From the NCBI GenBank assembly GCA_024698145.1, contig JAILRO010000023.1, positions 1-64,000 of the forward strand: DNA of 64,000 nt, read 5' to 3'. A program made the translations under genes and the position numbers. Below the pieces are notes generated by a model that saw only the letters and a list, made by a program, of their open reading frames with translations, was not told the origin of the DNA and searched no databases. Source of the DNA: Lachnospiraceae bacterium (lineage in GTDB: Bacteria > Bacillota > Clostridia > Lachnospirales > Lachnospiraceae). Shown here one piece after another: positions 1 through 7,907 of this stretch. Positions within the stretch are counted from its first letter, which is position 1. Each line of letters begins with the position of its first letter.

Positions 1-68
1 CCTATGTGAATATGTTAAATGTCGAAATCATCTGTATGAAGTTTTGAAGGTACATTCCTTTAAAATAA

Positions 69-143
69 TCCCTGATAGCTCAATGGTAGAGCACACGGCT
101 GTTAACCGTGGTGTTGTAGGTTCGAGCCCTACTCGGGGAGCCA
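69..143 (+). tRNA. tRNA-Asn (anticodon GTT)
   Basis: A full cloverleaf can be drawn. The acceptor arm TCCCTGA pairs with TCGGGGA (one G-T wobble), the D arm has the AATGGTAGAG type, the anticodon loop is CTGTTAA, and the T loop is GGTTCGAGCC. The 3' CCA is encoded at 141-143. The tRNA-Cys gene starts two bases later, so both are probably one transcript. Confidence 0.97.
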
Positions 144-144
144 T

Positions 145-215
145 GGCGCCATAGCCAAGTGGTAAGGCAGAGGTCTGCAACACCTTTATCACCAGTTCAA
201 ATCTGGTTGGCGCCT
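145..215 (+). tRNA. tRNA-Cys (anticodon GCA)
   Basis: The acceptor arm GGCGCCA (145-151) pairs with TGGCGCC (208-214). The discriminator base is T, as usual for tRNA-Cys, and the anticodon loop reads CTGCAAC. CCA is not encoded, unlike in the adjacent tRNA-Asn, so it must be added after transcription. Confidence 0.96.
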
Positions 216-227
216 CTTATATATAGA

Positions 228-258
228 ATGGAAAGTCAATTACGACTTTCCATTTTTT
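228..258 (+). terminator. Rho-independent terminator after the tRNA pair
   Basis: A 10-bp perfect stem (228-237 with 244-253) with a 6-nt loop is followed by a run of T. It closes the tRNA transcript. Confidence 0.9.
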
Positions 259-304
259 ATTTTCTATAGTATATTAGTTATACATTTAAAATGGAGGGTT
301 AGCC

Positions 305-943
305 ATGAACGAAAATATTATTAAACGAAATGAATTATTGGCACAGAAGGTAATTAAGGGCCTTGAGTCCAGAAACATGACAGGCTACTATGCTGCAAGT
401 AAAGAAGAGGCTTTAAAGATTGCATTGGAGATTATTCCCGAAAAATCTTCCGTTACTATGGGAGGTGCGATGTCTGCTCGTGAAATCGGCCTTGTAGATG
501 CAGTAAAATCAGGAAACTATAATTTCATTGAAAGAGAAAATGCATCTACTGAGGAAGAAAAACGTAAAGCAACATTAGAAGGGTATGATGCAGATTATTT
601 TCTTTCAAGCGCAAATGCGATGACTGAAGATGGGGTTATCGTAAATATCGACGGAAATTCCAACCGCGTATCAATGATTGCACATGGACCAAAGCATGTG
701 TTGTTTATTGTTGGAATGAATAAGATATGTGATGATATAGATGGTGCAATGAAGAGAGCAAGAAATGTTGCTGCTCCAATAAATGCACAGCGTTTTGGAT
801 TGTCTACACCATGTACTAATACAGGCTCATGCATGAATTGCAAATCGCCTGATACGATATGTTGCCAATTTCTAATAACACGTTACTCTCGTCATAAAGA
901 TAGAATACATGTTATTCTTGTGAACGACAACTTGGGTTTTTAG
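305..943 (+). CDS. LUD domain (lactate utilization-type) protein
   Basis: The 212-residue protein has the LUD/DUF162 fold of LutC/YkgG-like proteins: an N-terminal helical part, then the GGAMSAREIGL segment near residue 53 and a C-terminal cysteine cluster (TPCTNTGSCMNCKS...CC, about 168-189) of the kind seen in stand-alone clostridial LUD proteins. GGAGG lies seven bases before the ATG. LutA and LutB partners are not nearby, so a role in lactate oxidation cannot be assumed; in Clostridia these single proteins are mostly uncharacterised. The gene stands alone between a terminator and a new promoter. Confidence 0.85.
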   Translation: MNENIIKRNELLAQKVIKGLESRNMTGYYAASKEEALKIALEIIPEKSSVTMGGAMSAREIGLVDAVKSGNYNFIERENASTEEEKRKATLEGYDADYFLSSANAMTEDGVIVNIDGNSNRVSMIAHGPKHVLFIVGMNKICDDIDGAMKRARNVAAPINAQRFGLSTPCTNTGSCMNCKSPDTICCQFLITRYSRHKDRIHVILVNDNLGF

Positions 944-1006
944 TATAAGATATTACGTTTTTAAATTACATATAGAATACTATATTGGATGATATGTAAT
1001 ATATAC

Positions 1007-1035
1007 TTGACATTATGCTATAACGGTGCTATACT
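1007..1035 (+). promoter_or_regulatory. Sigma-A promoter of the NatAB-type exporter
   Basis: TTGACA (1007-1012) and TATACT (1030-1035) are separated by exactly 17 bp. The 17 bases 1001-1017 are identical to the promoter at 6305-6321, and similarity continues through the spacer. Confidence 0.85.
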
Positions 1036-1079
1036 CAATTTCAGCAAGCAACACACATTATTACAGGAGGTATAGGTTT

Positions 1080-2051
1080 ATGAAGCTTGAGGTTAAGGAT
1101 ATAAGAAAAAGCTTCGGGGACAAGGAGATACTCAAAGGAATTTCCTTCGAAGTAGAGAGTGGTAAGGCACTCGGTCTTCTCGGAAGAAACGGTGCAGGTA
1201 AGACTACAACTATAAGAATATTAATGGATGTTTTCCATTCAAACTCTGGAGAGATACTTTTAGACGGTGAGGCATTTGATCGTAAAAAAGTATTGATTGG
1301 TTATCTTCCGGAGGAAAGAGGATTATATCCAAAAAGAAAAGTTCTTGAGCAGATGATATATCTTGCCAGACTTAGAGGTGTGGATAAGAAGAAAGCAACA
1401 GAGAATTCAATGAGATGGTTGAAGAGACTTGAGGTTGATGAATATGCGATGAAAGACCTCGAGACGCTTTCTAAAGGTAACCAGCAGAAAGTGCAATTAG
1501 CTTCAACTCTAGTAGCTGACCCGGAGATAGTTATCCTTGATGAACCGTTTTCAGGTCTTGATCCGGTTAACTCACAGATACTCAAAGATGTTGTTAATGA
1601 GCTTATAGAAGAAGGCAAGATTGTTATTTTCTCAAGTCATCAAATGAGTTACGTTGAAGAGTTCTGTAGGGATATTGTAATTATCAACCATGGCGAAGTC
1701 ATTCTTTCAGGTAATCTTCTTGATATCAAGAAAGAATACGGCAAGAATCAGTTAGTGGTAAGTCCTGTTGACGGAGATGTTGTTAAACTCAAGAATTGGA
1801 TAAATGATAAGCTTTCAGATGATGTTGAGGTTACCGGACATAACAAAACAGATGTTATAGTTAAGCTTATGGACGGCGTAAATAGAATGAAGTTCTTTGG
1901 TGATCTTTCAGATAAGGCAACAGCTGACGGAATAGAAATAGAGCATTTTGAGACATACAAGCCTTCTCTTAATGATATCTTTGTTGAAAGAGTCGGAGAA
2001 GAAGATAAAGAGCATGAGGAGACATCAGAGGGAGGCGAGGATAATGAATAA
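1080..2051 (+). CDS. ABC exporter ATP-binding protein (NatA/YhaQ-like)
   Basis: This 323-residue nucleotide-binding subunit has Walker A GRNGAGKT (35-42), the signature LSKGNQQ (130-136) and Walker B VILDEP (151-156). The ERGLYP segment near residue 80 and the roughly 100-residue C-terminal extension match the DUF4162-type ATPases that drive ABC-2 exporters for sodium, antibiotics or peptides. The ATG at 1080 is chosen because AGGAGG lies nine bases upstream; an in-frame extension to 1026 would begin inside the promoter. The gene overlaps the permease gene by 8 bp, so the two are translationally coupled. The exported substrate cannot be read from the sequence. Confidence 0.92.
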   Translation: MKLEVKDIRKSFGDKEILKGISFEVESGKALGLLGRNGAGKTTTIRILMDVFHSNSGEILLDGEAFDRKKVLIGYLPEERGLYPKRKVLEQMIYLARLRGVDKKKATENSMRWLKRLEVDEYAMKDLETLSKGNQQKVQLASTLVADPEIVILDEPFSGLDPVNSQILKDVVNELIEEGKIVIFSSHQMSYVEEFCRDIVIINHGEVILSGNLLDIKKEYGKNQLVVSPVDGDVVKLKNWINDKLSDDVEVTGHNKTDVIVKLMDGVNRMKFFGDLSDKATADGIEIEHFETYKPSLNDIFVERVGEEDKEHEETSEGGEDNE

Positions 2052-3315
2052 GTTGTTTACAGTTATAGATTTTGAGCTTAAGAGTTACACAAAAAATAAG
2101 TCATTTGTCATTACAACATTAGTTATGGTCGTACTTCTTTTTGCGGCATCATTTTTACCAAAAGTATTTGATATGTCATCAATTACCGGAGTAGAGACTA
2201 AGAGTATTTTTTCAGGTTCAGACGATAAAGATGAAGATAAAGACAGCGAAAAGGAAGATGGTTTTTATCTGTATTATAGTGAAAATGATGTTTTGGGCAG
2301 TAAAGAAAATGTCAATGAGATCTTTGCAGAAGTTGGTATTTTGAAAAAGGCAAAGAGTAAGGAAGATATAATCAAGAAAGTTAAGAGCCAAAAGGCAAAG
2401 GGCGGATTCTACATCAAGGACGATATGCATTATGAGTACTATGTATTCAATGCAGAGATGTATGATGACACTCAGATGATATTTGAGACAATACTTACCA
2501 ATCTACATAAGCAGAACTATCTTCTTGCTCATGGCATGGATATTTCTGAGTTTGTTACCGAATATGAGGCAATTCCTGAAGGTAATGTGAATATTCTTGG
2601 AAAGGACGCATCAGAAAACTTCTGGTATTGCTATGGACTTGTAATTCTTATCTTTATGTTGATTATCATGTATGGTGTAATGATTGCAACTTCCGTAACC
2701 AATGAAAAGAGCAACCGTTCTATAGAGGTTCTTGTAACAAGTATAGACGCAAAATATCTTCTCTTTGGTAAGGTTATAGCAGGAACTTTTGCAGTTGTTA
2801 TTCAGGCAGGCTCTATTTTAGCTGCAACACTTATTGGCTACGGTATCAACCATGATGCATGGAATGGCAAGTTGGACATGATACTTGATATTCCTTCGGA
2901 TGTTATTATTTCATTTGCAGTATTTGGTGTGGGTGGCTTCCTCTTCTATGCATTCGTTTATGGTGCGGTAGGTGCGCTTGTGTCAAAGACAGAAGATATC
3001 AACAAAGTAGCCGGAACGGTTCAGATGGTAATAATGATTGTATATTTCGTTGTATTATTTAGTTTGTCAAAACCTGACGGAATGATCATGAAGGTATGTT
3101 CAATTCTTCCTGTTAGTTCATATTCTGCCATGTTTGTAAGAATAGCAATGGGTAAGGTCACTGTGCCTGAGATTATCATTTCAGCAGTGTTGCTTTATGC
3201 TTCGATTATATTTATAGGCTGGCTTGCAGCAAAGATTTACAGAATGGGAACGCTTCGTTACGGTAATCCTATTAAGTTTAGAAATGCATTAAAGTATATT
3301 AAAGAAAAAGAATAA
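2044..3315 (+). CDS. ABC-2 type exporter permease (NatB-like)
   Basis: The 423-residue membrane partner of the preceding ATPase has the ABC-2 layout: one N-terminal membrane segment (about 17-37), a large external domain with an acidic stretch (DDKDEDKDSEKED), then a block of about five membrane helices from residue 190 to the end, including NEKSNRSIEVLVTS after the second helix, typical of the COG1668 NatB group. The ATG at 2044 follows GAGGGAGG and overlaps the upstream stop region. A terminator directly follows, so the operon has two genes. Confidence 0.9.
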   Translation: MNKLFTVIDFELKSYTKNKSFVITTLVMVVLLFAASFLPKVFDMSSITGVETKSIFSGSDDKDEDKDSEKEDGFYLYYSENDVLGSKENVNEIFAEVGILKKAKSKEDIIKKVKSQKAKGGFYIKDDMHYEYYVFNAEMYDDTQMIFETILTNLHKQNYLLAHGMDISEFVTEYEAIPEGNVNILGKDASENFWYCYGLVILIFMLIIMYGVMIATSVTNEKSNRSIEVLVTSIDAKYLLFGKVIAGTFAVVIQAGSILAATLIGYGINHDAWNGKLDMILDIPSDVIISFAVFGVGGFLFYAFVYGAVGALVSKTEDINKVAGTVQMVIMIVYFVVLFSLSKPDGMIMKVCSILPVSSYSAMFVRIAMGKVTVPEIIISAVLLYASIIFIGWLAAKIYRMGTLRYGNPIKFRNALKYIKEKE

Positions 3316-3322
3316 TAACAAA

Positions 3323-3363
3323 AACCTCGGTAAGTATTGACTATAAGTCAGCTTGCCGAGGTT
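3323..3363. terminator. Bidirectional terminator between convergent genes
   Basis: A 12-bp stem (3323-3334 with 3352-3363, one G-T pair) has A-rich sequence on the left and T-rich sequence on the right, so it can end both the ABC operon and the opposing gene at 3370-4038. Confidence 0.85.
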
Positions 3364-3369
3364 ATATTA

Positions 3370-4038
3370 TTATTTTAAATCTGAATAATCAACAGAACGG
3401 TTGTAGTGAGCATCGTATTTGATATGTGAGTTAAGATAATTGCCTGGTAAGCAGTATTCTTCACCGGATTTGGTGGTATCCTGACTGCCATAGTTCTTTG
3501 CTTTTAATTTGTTGCCTTGCATTGTAAGAACAGACACGCTGCAGTATCCCATATGTCCCCATACCTGAACTACTCCTTTGCCCGGATAAGAAACATAACC
3601 GGTATGTCCTGAGTAAGTCTTGGCAACTTTTTTGGCTTTGCCTTTTTTGAAAGTATAGACATAAGTTCTCACATCAGCTTCGCAACTTCCGTATTGTATA
3701 AGAAGTTCAGCTTTCTTATCTTTGTTAAGATCTGCAAGGTAGTAACCCCACAGATAATCACCGTACATGATATTGAGATTCTTCGCGTACTTCTTAACAA
3801 CCTTCATGTAAGCTTTTTTCTGTTTCTTCGACATTTTCTTAAGTGAAGTATCCTTGTCGGTTTTTTTCATTTTGTTAAGGTAAGATTTCGCTTTTTTGTA
3901 ATTCTTGTTTTTGTAAGCCTTTAAGTAATTAGTCATTAATTTTGTGTTCGATGCAGCATTTACAGTAACTGTGGAAACGGAAAATGCTACCGCAAGCATG
4001 CAAAGTGCAAGTGACAGATACATTAGAGTTTTCTTCAT
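3370..4038 (-). CDS. Secreted lysine-rich protein of unknown function
   Basis: Residues 1-29 form a classical signal peptide (MKKTLMYLSLALCMLAVAF...VNAAS). A very lysine/tyrosine-rich helical part follows (about 30-90, repeated KNK/KKAK motifs), then a domain with LADLNKDKKAELLIQYGSCE that resembles an FG-GAP/VCBS-like calcium-binding loop (DLNKDKKAE), and a final cysteine-containing part. The ATG at 4038 is chosen because GGGAG lies eight bases upstream; a TTG two codons earlier is too close. I do not recognise the family; cell-surface location is an inference from the signal peptide. Confidence 0.75.
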   Translation of the reverse strand: MKKTLMYLSLALCMLAVAFSVSTVTVNAASNTKLMTNYLKAYKNKNYKKAKSYLNKMKKTDKDTSLKKMSKKQKKAYMKVVKKYAKNLNIMYGDYLWGYYLADLNKDKKAELLIQYGSCEADVRTYVYTFKKGKAKKVAKTYSGHTGYVSYPGKGVVQVWGHMGYCSVSVLTMQGNKLKAKNYGSQDTTKSGEEYCLPGNYLNSHIKYDAHYNRSVDYSDLK

Positions 4039-4061
4039 AATCAAATCTCCCTTTCGTAAAA

Positions 4062-4091
4062 ATTATACATATATAATAAATGATGAGCCAA
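4062..4091 (-). promoter_or_regulatory. Promoter of the secreted lysine-rich protein gene
   Basis: On the minus strand TTGGCT (4086-4091) and TATAAT (4062-4067) are 18 bp apart, about 25 bp before the start codon. The -10 box is perfect, the -35 box weak. Confidence 0.5.
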
Positions 4092-4180
4092 CAAATAACA
4101 AGAACAAAAACAGGTTGCAAAAGAGAATGAAAAGACGGATAATAAAATATATTTAAATTACAAATATTGGGGGTATTTGT

Positions 4181-5101
4181 ATGACAGAGGAATTGATCAG
4201 AAGTGCTACCAATAAAATGGCGGCAGCCGGAATTATAGGTAATATTTTCCTTGCAATATTTAAGATGGTAGCCGGAATAATCGGACATTCATCAGCGATG
4301 CTTTCCGATGCGGTTCATACACTGTCAGATGTTTTTGCTACATTTATTGCGTATATAGGCGTTATTATCTCTAAAAAACAAGCGGACGGCAAGCATCCGT
4401 ACGGACATGAGCGAATGGAGTGTGTGGCGTCTATTATACTTGCAATTATACTTTTTGTGACCGGTGCGGGAATTGGGTTGAATTGTCTGCGTGCGATTAT
4501 CAGCGGAAGTTACAAGCAAATGGAACTTCCGGGGATTCTTCCGATTGTTGCGGCAGTTGTTTCAATTGCAGTTAAAGAAGCGATGTTCTGGTACACCATG
4601 TACTACGCGAAGAAACTAAAGTCCGGTGCGTTTAAGGCAGATGCATGGCATCATCGTTCAGACGCGATGTCATCAGTGGGAGCACTTGTCGGAATAATTG
4701 GCGCAAGACACGGATTCCCGATACTTGACCAAATTGCCGGAGTTGTGATTTGTGTTGTTATTATTTTCGTAGCGTTTAGTATTTTCAAGGATGCAATTGA
4801 GAAAATGCTGGATACATCGTGTGATGAGGATTTTGAAAATGAACTTAAAGACTTTGTTGTTAAGTTTGGTGACGAAATCGGTCAGAAGATTGGTCTTGAT
4901 CTTTTAAGAACCAGAAAGTTTGGCGAAAAAATCTATGTTGAGATTGAGATAAATGCTGATGGAGACATGAAACTTTCGCAGGCACATGATATTGCGGAGA
5001 AACTTCATAATAAGATAGAGAAGGACTATCCGGATATTAAGCATGTTATGATTCATATGAATCCGGCAGGATACGAATATGATGTGCCGGGTAAGAAATA
5101 A
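4181..5101 (+). CDS. Cation diffusion facilitator (CDF) family metal exporter
   Basis: The 306-residue protein has the CDF order: six membrane segments in the first 215 residues, then a cytoplasmic ferredoxin-like domain. Metal-site residues appear as SDAVHTLSD (helix 2), HPYGHER before helix 3 and DAWHHRSDAMSS (helix 5). It probably exports Zn2+, Fe2+ or Mn2+ in exchange for protons; the HxxxD pattern in helix 5 fits Zn or Fe. The start follows a GGGGG Shine-Dalgarno at seven bases. It is divergent from the gene at 3370-4038. Confidence 0.92.
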   Translation: MTEELIRSATNKMAAAGIIGNIFLAIFKMVAGIIGHSSAMLSDAVHTLSDVFATFIAYIGVIISKKQADGKHPYGHERMECVASIILAIILFVTGAGIGLNCLRAIISGSYKQMELPGILPIVAAVVSIAVKEAMFWYTMYYAKKLKSGAFKADAWHHRSDAMSSVGALVGIIGARHGFPILDQIAGVVICVVIIFVAFSIFKDAIEKMLDTSCDEDFENELKDFVVKFGDEIGQKIGLDLLRTRKFGEKIYVEIEINADGDMKLSQAHDIAEKLHNKIEKDYPDIKHVMIHMNPAGYEYDVPGKK

Positions 5102-5143
5102 TGTAGATAATTAAGCCTGAAGTATTCGTTGGGGGGACAATAG

Positions 5144-6214
5144 TTGGATAAGACAAAAGAAGGTTTTCTTAAGAACTTAATAATGTTGCTACGTAAGATT
5201 TCGCTTTTTGGCACGTGTGTTAATGTCGTATGGTGTGTAATAATCATTGGACTTGCTTATTTTCTGGATTGCAACAGAATGATCCTTTTGCCGCTTTCTG
5301 ATAGTGCCGGAATAGTAGGATGTGTGGTTGTTGTCGTTGTCGGACTTTTTTTGTGGTTTAGGCTTCGTAATAACAAAGAGGACAAGACTACAATAATAAT
5401 TTATCAGGCTTATTTTTTTTGGATTCCGTTTGTCATAAGTATAATCAAAGTATTATTCTTTGATAGTTTGTATGTCTATGAGGGCGGGATGTTTCCCGGT
5501 CTTGACGCACTTGGGGCGTTTATAGGGTTCATTTATACTGCGGTTTTAAGTGCCATAGGTTGTATTTTCTTTAATGTTGTTCGTATCATAAGGAAAAAAA
5601 GAATTGCAGCCGGTAAGGAAGATACATGGCTTGTTAAGTTAAATGATTTTATTAACGTGGCATTTGTTGTCGTTGTTTTGGTTTTGACTATAGGCTTTTC
5701 AGTTTCATATTGCGTGGAGAGTGTAAAAAAACACAACCATAAACAACAGCTTGCCAGAAATGAAGCTTATAGAAGCCGGGTGCTTTCTGGTCTTAAGGAG
5801 AGCGAACTGTTTTCAAAAGCGATGTATGATACCCCGGAAGAACAATTATGTTGGGAGGCTTATACCTATTCATTGTACGTGGAAATGATGGCTCAAGGCG
5901 ATTTGGTTTATTCTGATGACTTAAAAGGTGTCGGAGTAACTACGATAACGAAAGAAGTTTTAAACGAAGGAAAAGAGGACTACATTAGTTTTACGAAACG
6001 CTATGTACCGACAAGGCATGTTGAAATGTCACATCAGGTGATAGCATGTGATGAAAAAACACAAACGGTTTCGGTTTCTTCCGAGTTATATTGTGAGGAC
6101 ATAGAAACCAATTCATCTGTCTCCGCATGTATGGTTGTTGTTTTTGATAAGGACTGGAAGGTTGTTCAAATCCGTTGTCAAGACCATGCACTTAAGCAAT
6201 ATGTGTCGTATTAG
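5144..6214 (+). CDS. Membrane protein of unknown function, TTG start
   Basis: The 356-residue protein has five predicted membrane segments in its N-terminal half (about 20-42, 46-70, 82-103, 112-135 and 160-182), then a soluble C-terminal half rich in aromatic and charged residues without a motif I recognise. The start is a TTG at 5144, supported by GGGGGG five to eight bases upstream and no competing ATG. It lies 42 bp after the CDF gene and may be co-transcribed with it. No function is proposed. Confidence 0.75.
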   Translation: MDKTKEGFLKNLIMLLRKISLFGTCVNVVWCVIIIGLAYFLDCNRMILLPLSDSAGIVGCVVVVVVGLFLWFRLRNNKEDKTTIIIYQAYFFWIPFVISIIKVLFFDSLYVYEGGMFPGLDALGAFIGFIYTAVLSAIGCIFFNVVRIIRKKRIAAGKEDTWLVKLNDFINVAFVVVVLVLTIGFSVSYCVESVKKHNHKQQLARNEAYRSRVLSGLKESELFSKAMYDTPEEQLCWEAYTYSLYVEMMAQGDLVYSDDLKGVGVTTITKEVLNEGKEDYISFTKRYVPTRHVEMSHQVIACDEKTQTVSVSSELYCEDIETNSSVSACMVVVFDKDWKVVQIRCQDHALKQYVSY

Positions 6215-6310
6215 GGGTGGAGTTTAATCTTTCAAAAGGATTCGCAAGCAGACATTTTGCTACTGCACCATGATTATTGAAAAAAATATTATAAAATATG
6301 TAAAATATAC

Positions 6311-6339
6311 TTGACATTATGTTGTGAGGGTGGTATTAT
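6311..6339 (+). promoter_or_regulatory. Promoter of the membrane protein-XRE pair
   Basis: TTGACA (6311-6316), a 17-bp spacer and TATTAT (6334-6339); a TATAAT in the next register lies at 6337-6342. The upstream half (6305-6321) is identical to that of the promoter at 1001-1017. The leader of about 120 nt that follows holds two small inverted repeats (AAACAT/ATGTTT and AGCC/GGCT). Confidence 0.8.
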
Positions 6340-6461
6340 AATCCCAGAAGCTTCCAAGGGAAACATTTCTGCAGGATGTTTTCAGGAATCACAAGAAGCC
6401 GACGGGCTCAACTCAAAGACAAATGTTTAAGTATATTTTTTTTAAAGAAAGGATGATTATT

Positions 6462-6977
6462 ATGAAGGCATATACATTAGGAATTTTTGTTGGAATAGTA
6501 GTAGGACTTATTCTTACAGCAGTATTTTTGAAGGCAATTAACAAAGACGGCAAGATGAAGACAAAGTATGATGAGAGACAGAAAGAGGCACGTGGCAAAG
6601 CGTACATGTATGGATTTTATGGAGTAGTACTTACAAACGCATTATTCCTTGTTTTATCATCATCATATGATCTTGGATTTTTAGGTTTATCACTTTATTT
6701 TATACCGATTTTGGTAGGAGTAATTGTTCAGGTAACTTACAGTATTTTCCACGATGCGTATGTTGGTCTTAACAACAACATGACAAGATTTATTGTAGGC
6801 ATGACATTTATTACTGCTTTTAACCTTTTCATTGGTATAATGGCATATATTCATGGTGAACTTTTTGTTAACAGAAAACTTCAGGGACCATTTATCAACT
6901 TGTTATGTGGCGGAATATTCCTTGTACTTTCTGTTGAGCTTGCTATCAAGAAGCTTATCGATGCCAAGGCTGAGTAA
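6462..6977 (+). CDS. Small polytopic membrane protein, partner of XRE regulator
   Basis: The 171-residue protein has about five membrane segments with a charged stretch DGKMKTKYDERQKEARGKA after the first. I do not recognise the family with certainty. In many Firmicutes such a protein is encoded directly before a tiny XRE-type repressor, as here (14-bp gap). The ATG at 6462 is chosen because AAAGG lies nine bases upstream; the earlier in-frame ATGs at 6423 and 6453 overlap or precede this ribosome binding site. Confidence 0.78.
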   Translation: MKAYTLGIFVGIVVGLILTAVFLKAINKDGKMKTKYDERQKEARGKAYMYGFYGVVLTNALFLVLSSSYDLGFLGLSLYFIPILVGVIVQVTYSIFHDAYVGLNNNMTRFIVGMTFITAFNLFIGIMAYIHGELFVNRKLQGPFINLLCGGIFLVLSVELAIKKLIDAKAE

Positions 6978-6991
6978 GGAGTGTGATTAGT

Positions 6992-7186
6992 ATGAAGAAT
7001 CTGAAATTGAAAGCAGCACGAGCCGGACTTGATATGTCACAGGACGACCTTGCCAAAGCAGTAGGAGTATCAAGACAGACGATAAGTGCTATAGAAAAAG
7101 GTGATTACAACCCGACAATTAATCTTTGCATTAGCGTGTGCAAGACGCTGGGGAAGACTTTAGATGAATTGTTCTGGGAAGAGTAG
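6992..7186 (+). CDS. Small XRE-family HTH transcriptional regulator
   Basis: The 64-residue protein is nearly all helix-turn-helix: KAARAGLDMSQDDLAKAVGVSRQTISAIEKGDYNPTINL is the HTH_3 pattern, with a short C-terminal helix ending LDELFWEE, as in YozG/YgzD-type regulators. AAGGAG at 6976-6981 sets the start at the ATG 6992. It probably represses its own operon together with the upstream membrane protein gene, and possibly the similar promoter at 1007. Confidence 0.93.
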   Translation: MKNLKLKAARAGLDMSQDDLAKAVGVSRQTISAIEKGDYNPTINLCISVCKTLGKTLDELFWEE

Positions 7187-7194
7187 ATGATAAG

Positions 7195-7240
7195 CAGATT
7201 ACAGCAGGTCTTTGTTGACTCCGCTGTAATCTGTTTTTTT
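7195..7240 (+). terminator. Terminator of the XRE operon
   Basis: A 10-bp stem (7196-7205 with 7223-7232) is followed by seven T. Its left side also encodes the last residues of the convergent gene ending at 7199. Confidence 0.88.
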
Positions 7241-7531
7241 GTTTAACACTTCCTGATATATATCATAAGTTGATTTGTTGTAGTCGATTGGTTTTTCATG
7301 ATGTATAATCTCTTCGCGTACACCCTGGCCGGAACCAGAAATGTTGGTTTTGTGATCCGGTGTGTACGCGTTTTTTTCTTTTTTAGAAATTGAGACTAAG
7401 AAAAGAACAAGTACAATGATGAAAAGAGGAGGGAATATACATAGTGAAATAATAAGTGCAAAAATCCAACCGGTCATTTTGTTTGGTTCTTTATTAGTCG
7501 TATTAGATGATTTGCTCTTTGTATTGCTCAT
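7199..7531 (-). CDS. Single-pass membrane protein of unknown function
   Basis: The 110-residue protein has a polar serine/threonine/asparagine-rich N-terminus, one strong membrane segment (about 22-47, GWIFALIISLCIFPPLFIIV) and a charged C-terminal tail. The ATG at 7531 has GGAGG eight bases upstream; an in-frame extension further out runs into a repeat element. Its stop codon sits inside the terminator of the opposing XRE operon. No function is recognised. Confidence 0.65.
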   Translation of the reverse strand: MSNTKSKSSNTTNKEPNKMTGWIFALIISLCIFPPLFIIVLVLFLVSISKKEKNAYTPDHKTNISGSGQGVREEIIHHEKPIDYNKSTYDIYQEVLNKKTDYSGVNKDLL

Positions 7532-7579
7532 GCGTTTATCCTCCATATATTTCTTTCTTTCAATCATTACATTTACTCC

Positions 7580-7680
7580 AATAGGTGAAAATGCAGATGT
7601 ATGCATAATCGTCTATTTGAATTATCTCATTTATCGTATGGTTTTTCAATGACAAATAGGTAAAAATGCGGACGTACGCA
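7580..7680. repeat. Two imperfect 26-bp direct repeats, 75 bp apart
   Basis: Bases 7580-7605 and 7655-7680 share AATAGGT-AAAATGC-GA-GTA-GCA with four differences. They lie in the 376-bp non-coding stretch between the divergent genes at 7531 and 7908. The rest of that stretch holds a -10-like TATAAT and a palindrome at 7742-7776 and a small inverted repeat (TGATTAT/ATAATCA) near 7850-7877. Confidence 0.6.
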
Positions 7681-7741
7681 AAATTACTGATTGAAGTATT
7701 TGAATAAAAGTGATTTTATTGTTTTGAGATAATCGACGTGA

Positions 7742-7776
7742 TATAATGATTACCTGTCACTAGACAACATTGTCTA
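7742..7776 (+). promoter_or_regulatory. -10 box and operator-like palindrome before oxidoreductase/MATE operon
   Basis: TATAAT lies at 7742-7747. From 7761 to 7776 runs a perfect palindrome TAGACAA-CA-TTGTCTA, placed where transcription would begin, as expected for a repressor site. No good -35 box is seen, so an activator may be needed. Confidence 0.55.
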
Positions 7777-7907
7777 CCATAGAGAATACGGCAGATTTTA
7801 AAATGGTTTATTATAATCCTTGGGATGCGCAATACCTTGGATATCTGGTGGTTGATTATTCCGGTGATAATCAGTGATTTTTCAAAGTTTTTGATAGGAG
7901 GTAACAC

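Noticed and set aside
1026-1079. Longer N-terminus for the NatA-like ATPase
   Set aside because: These codons begin within the -10 box of its promoter, and AGGAGG directs translation to 1080.
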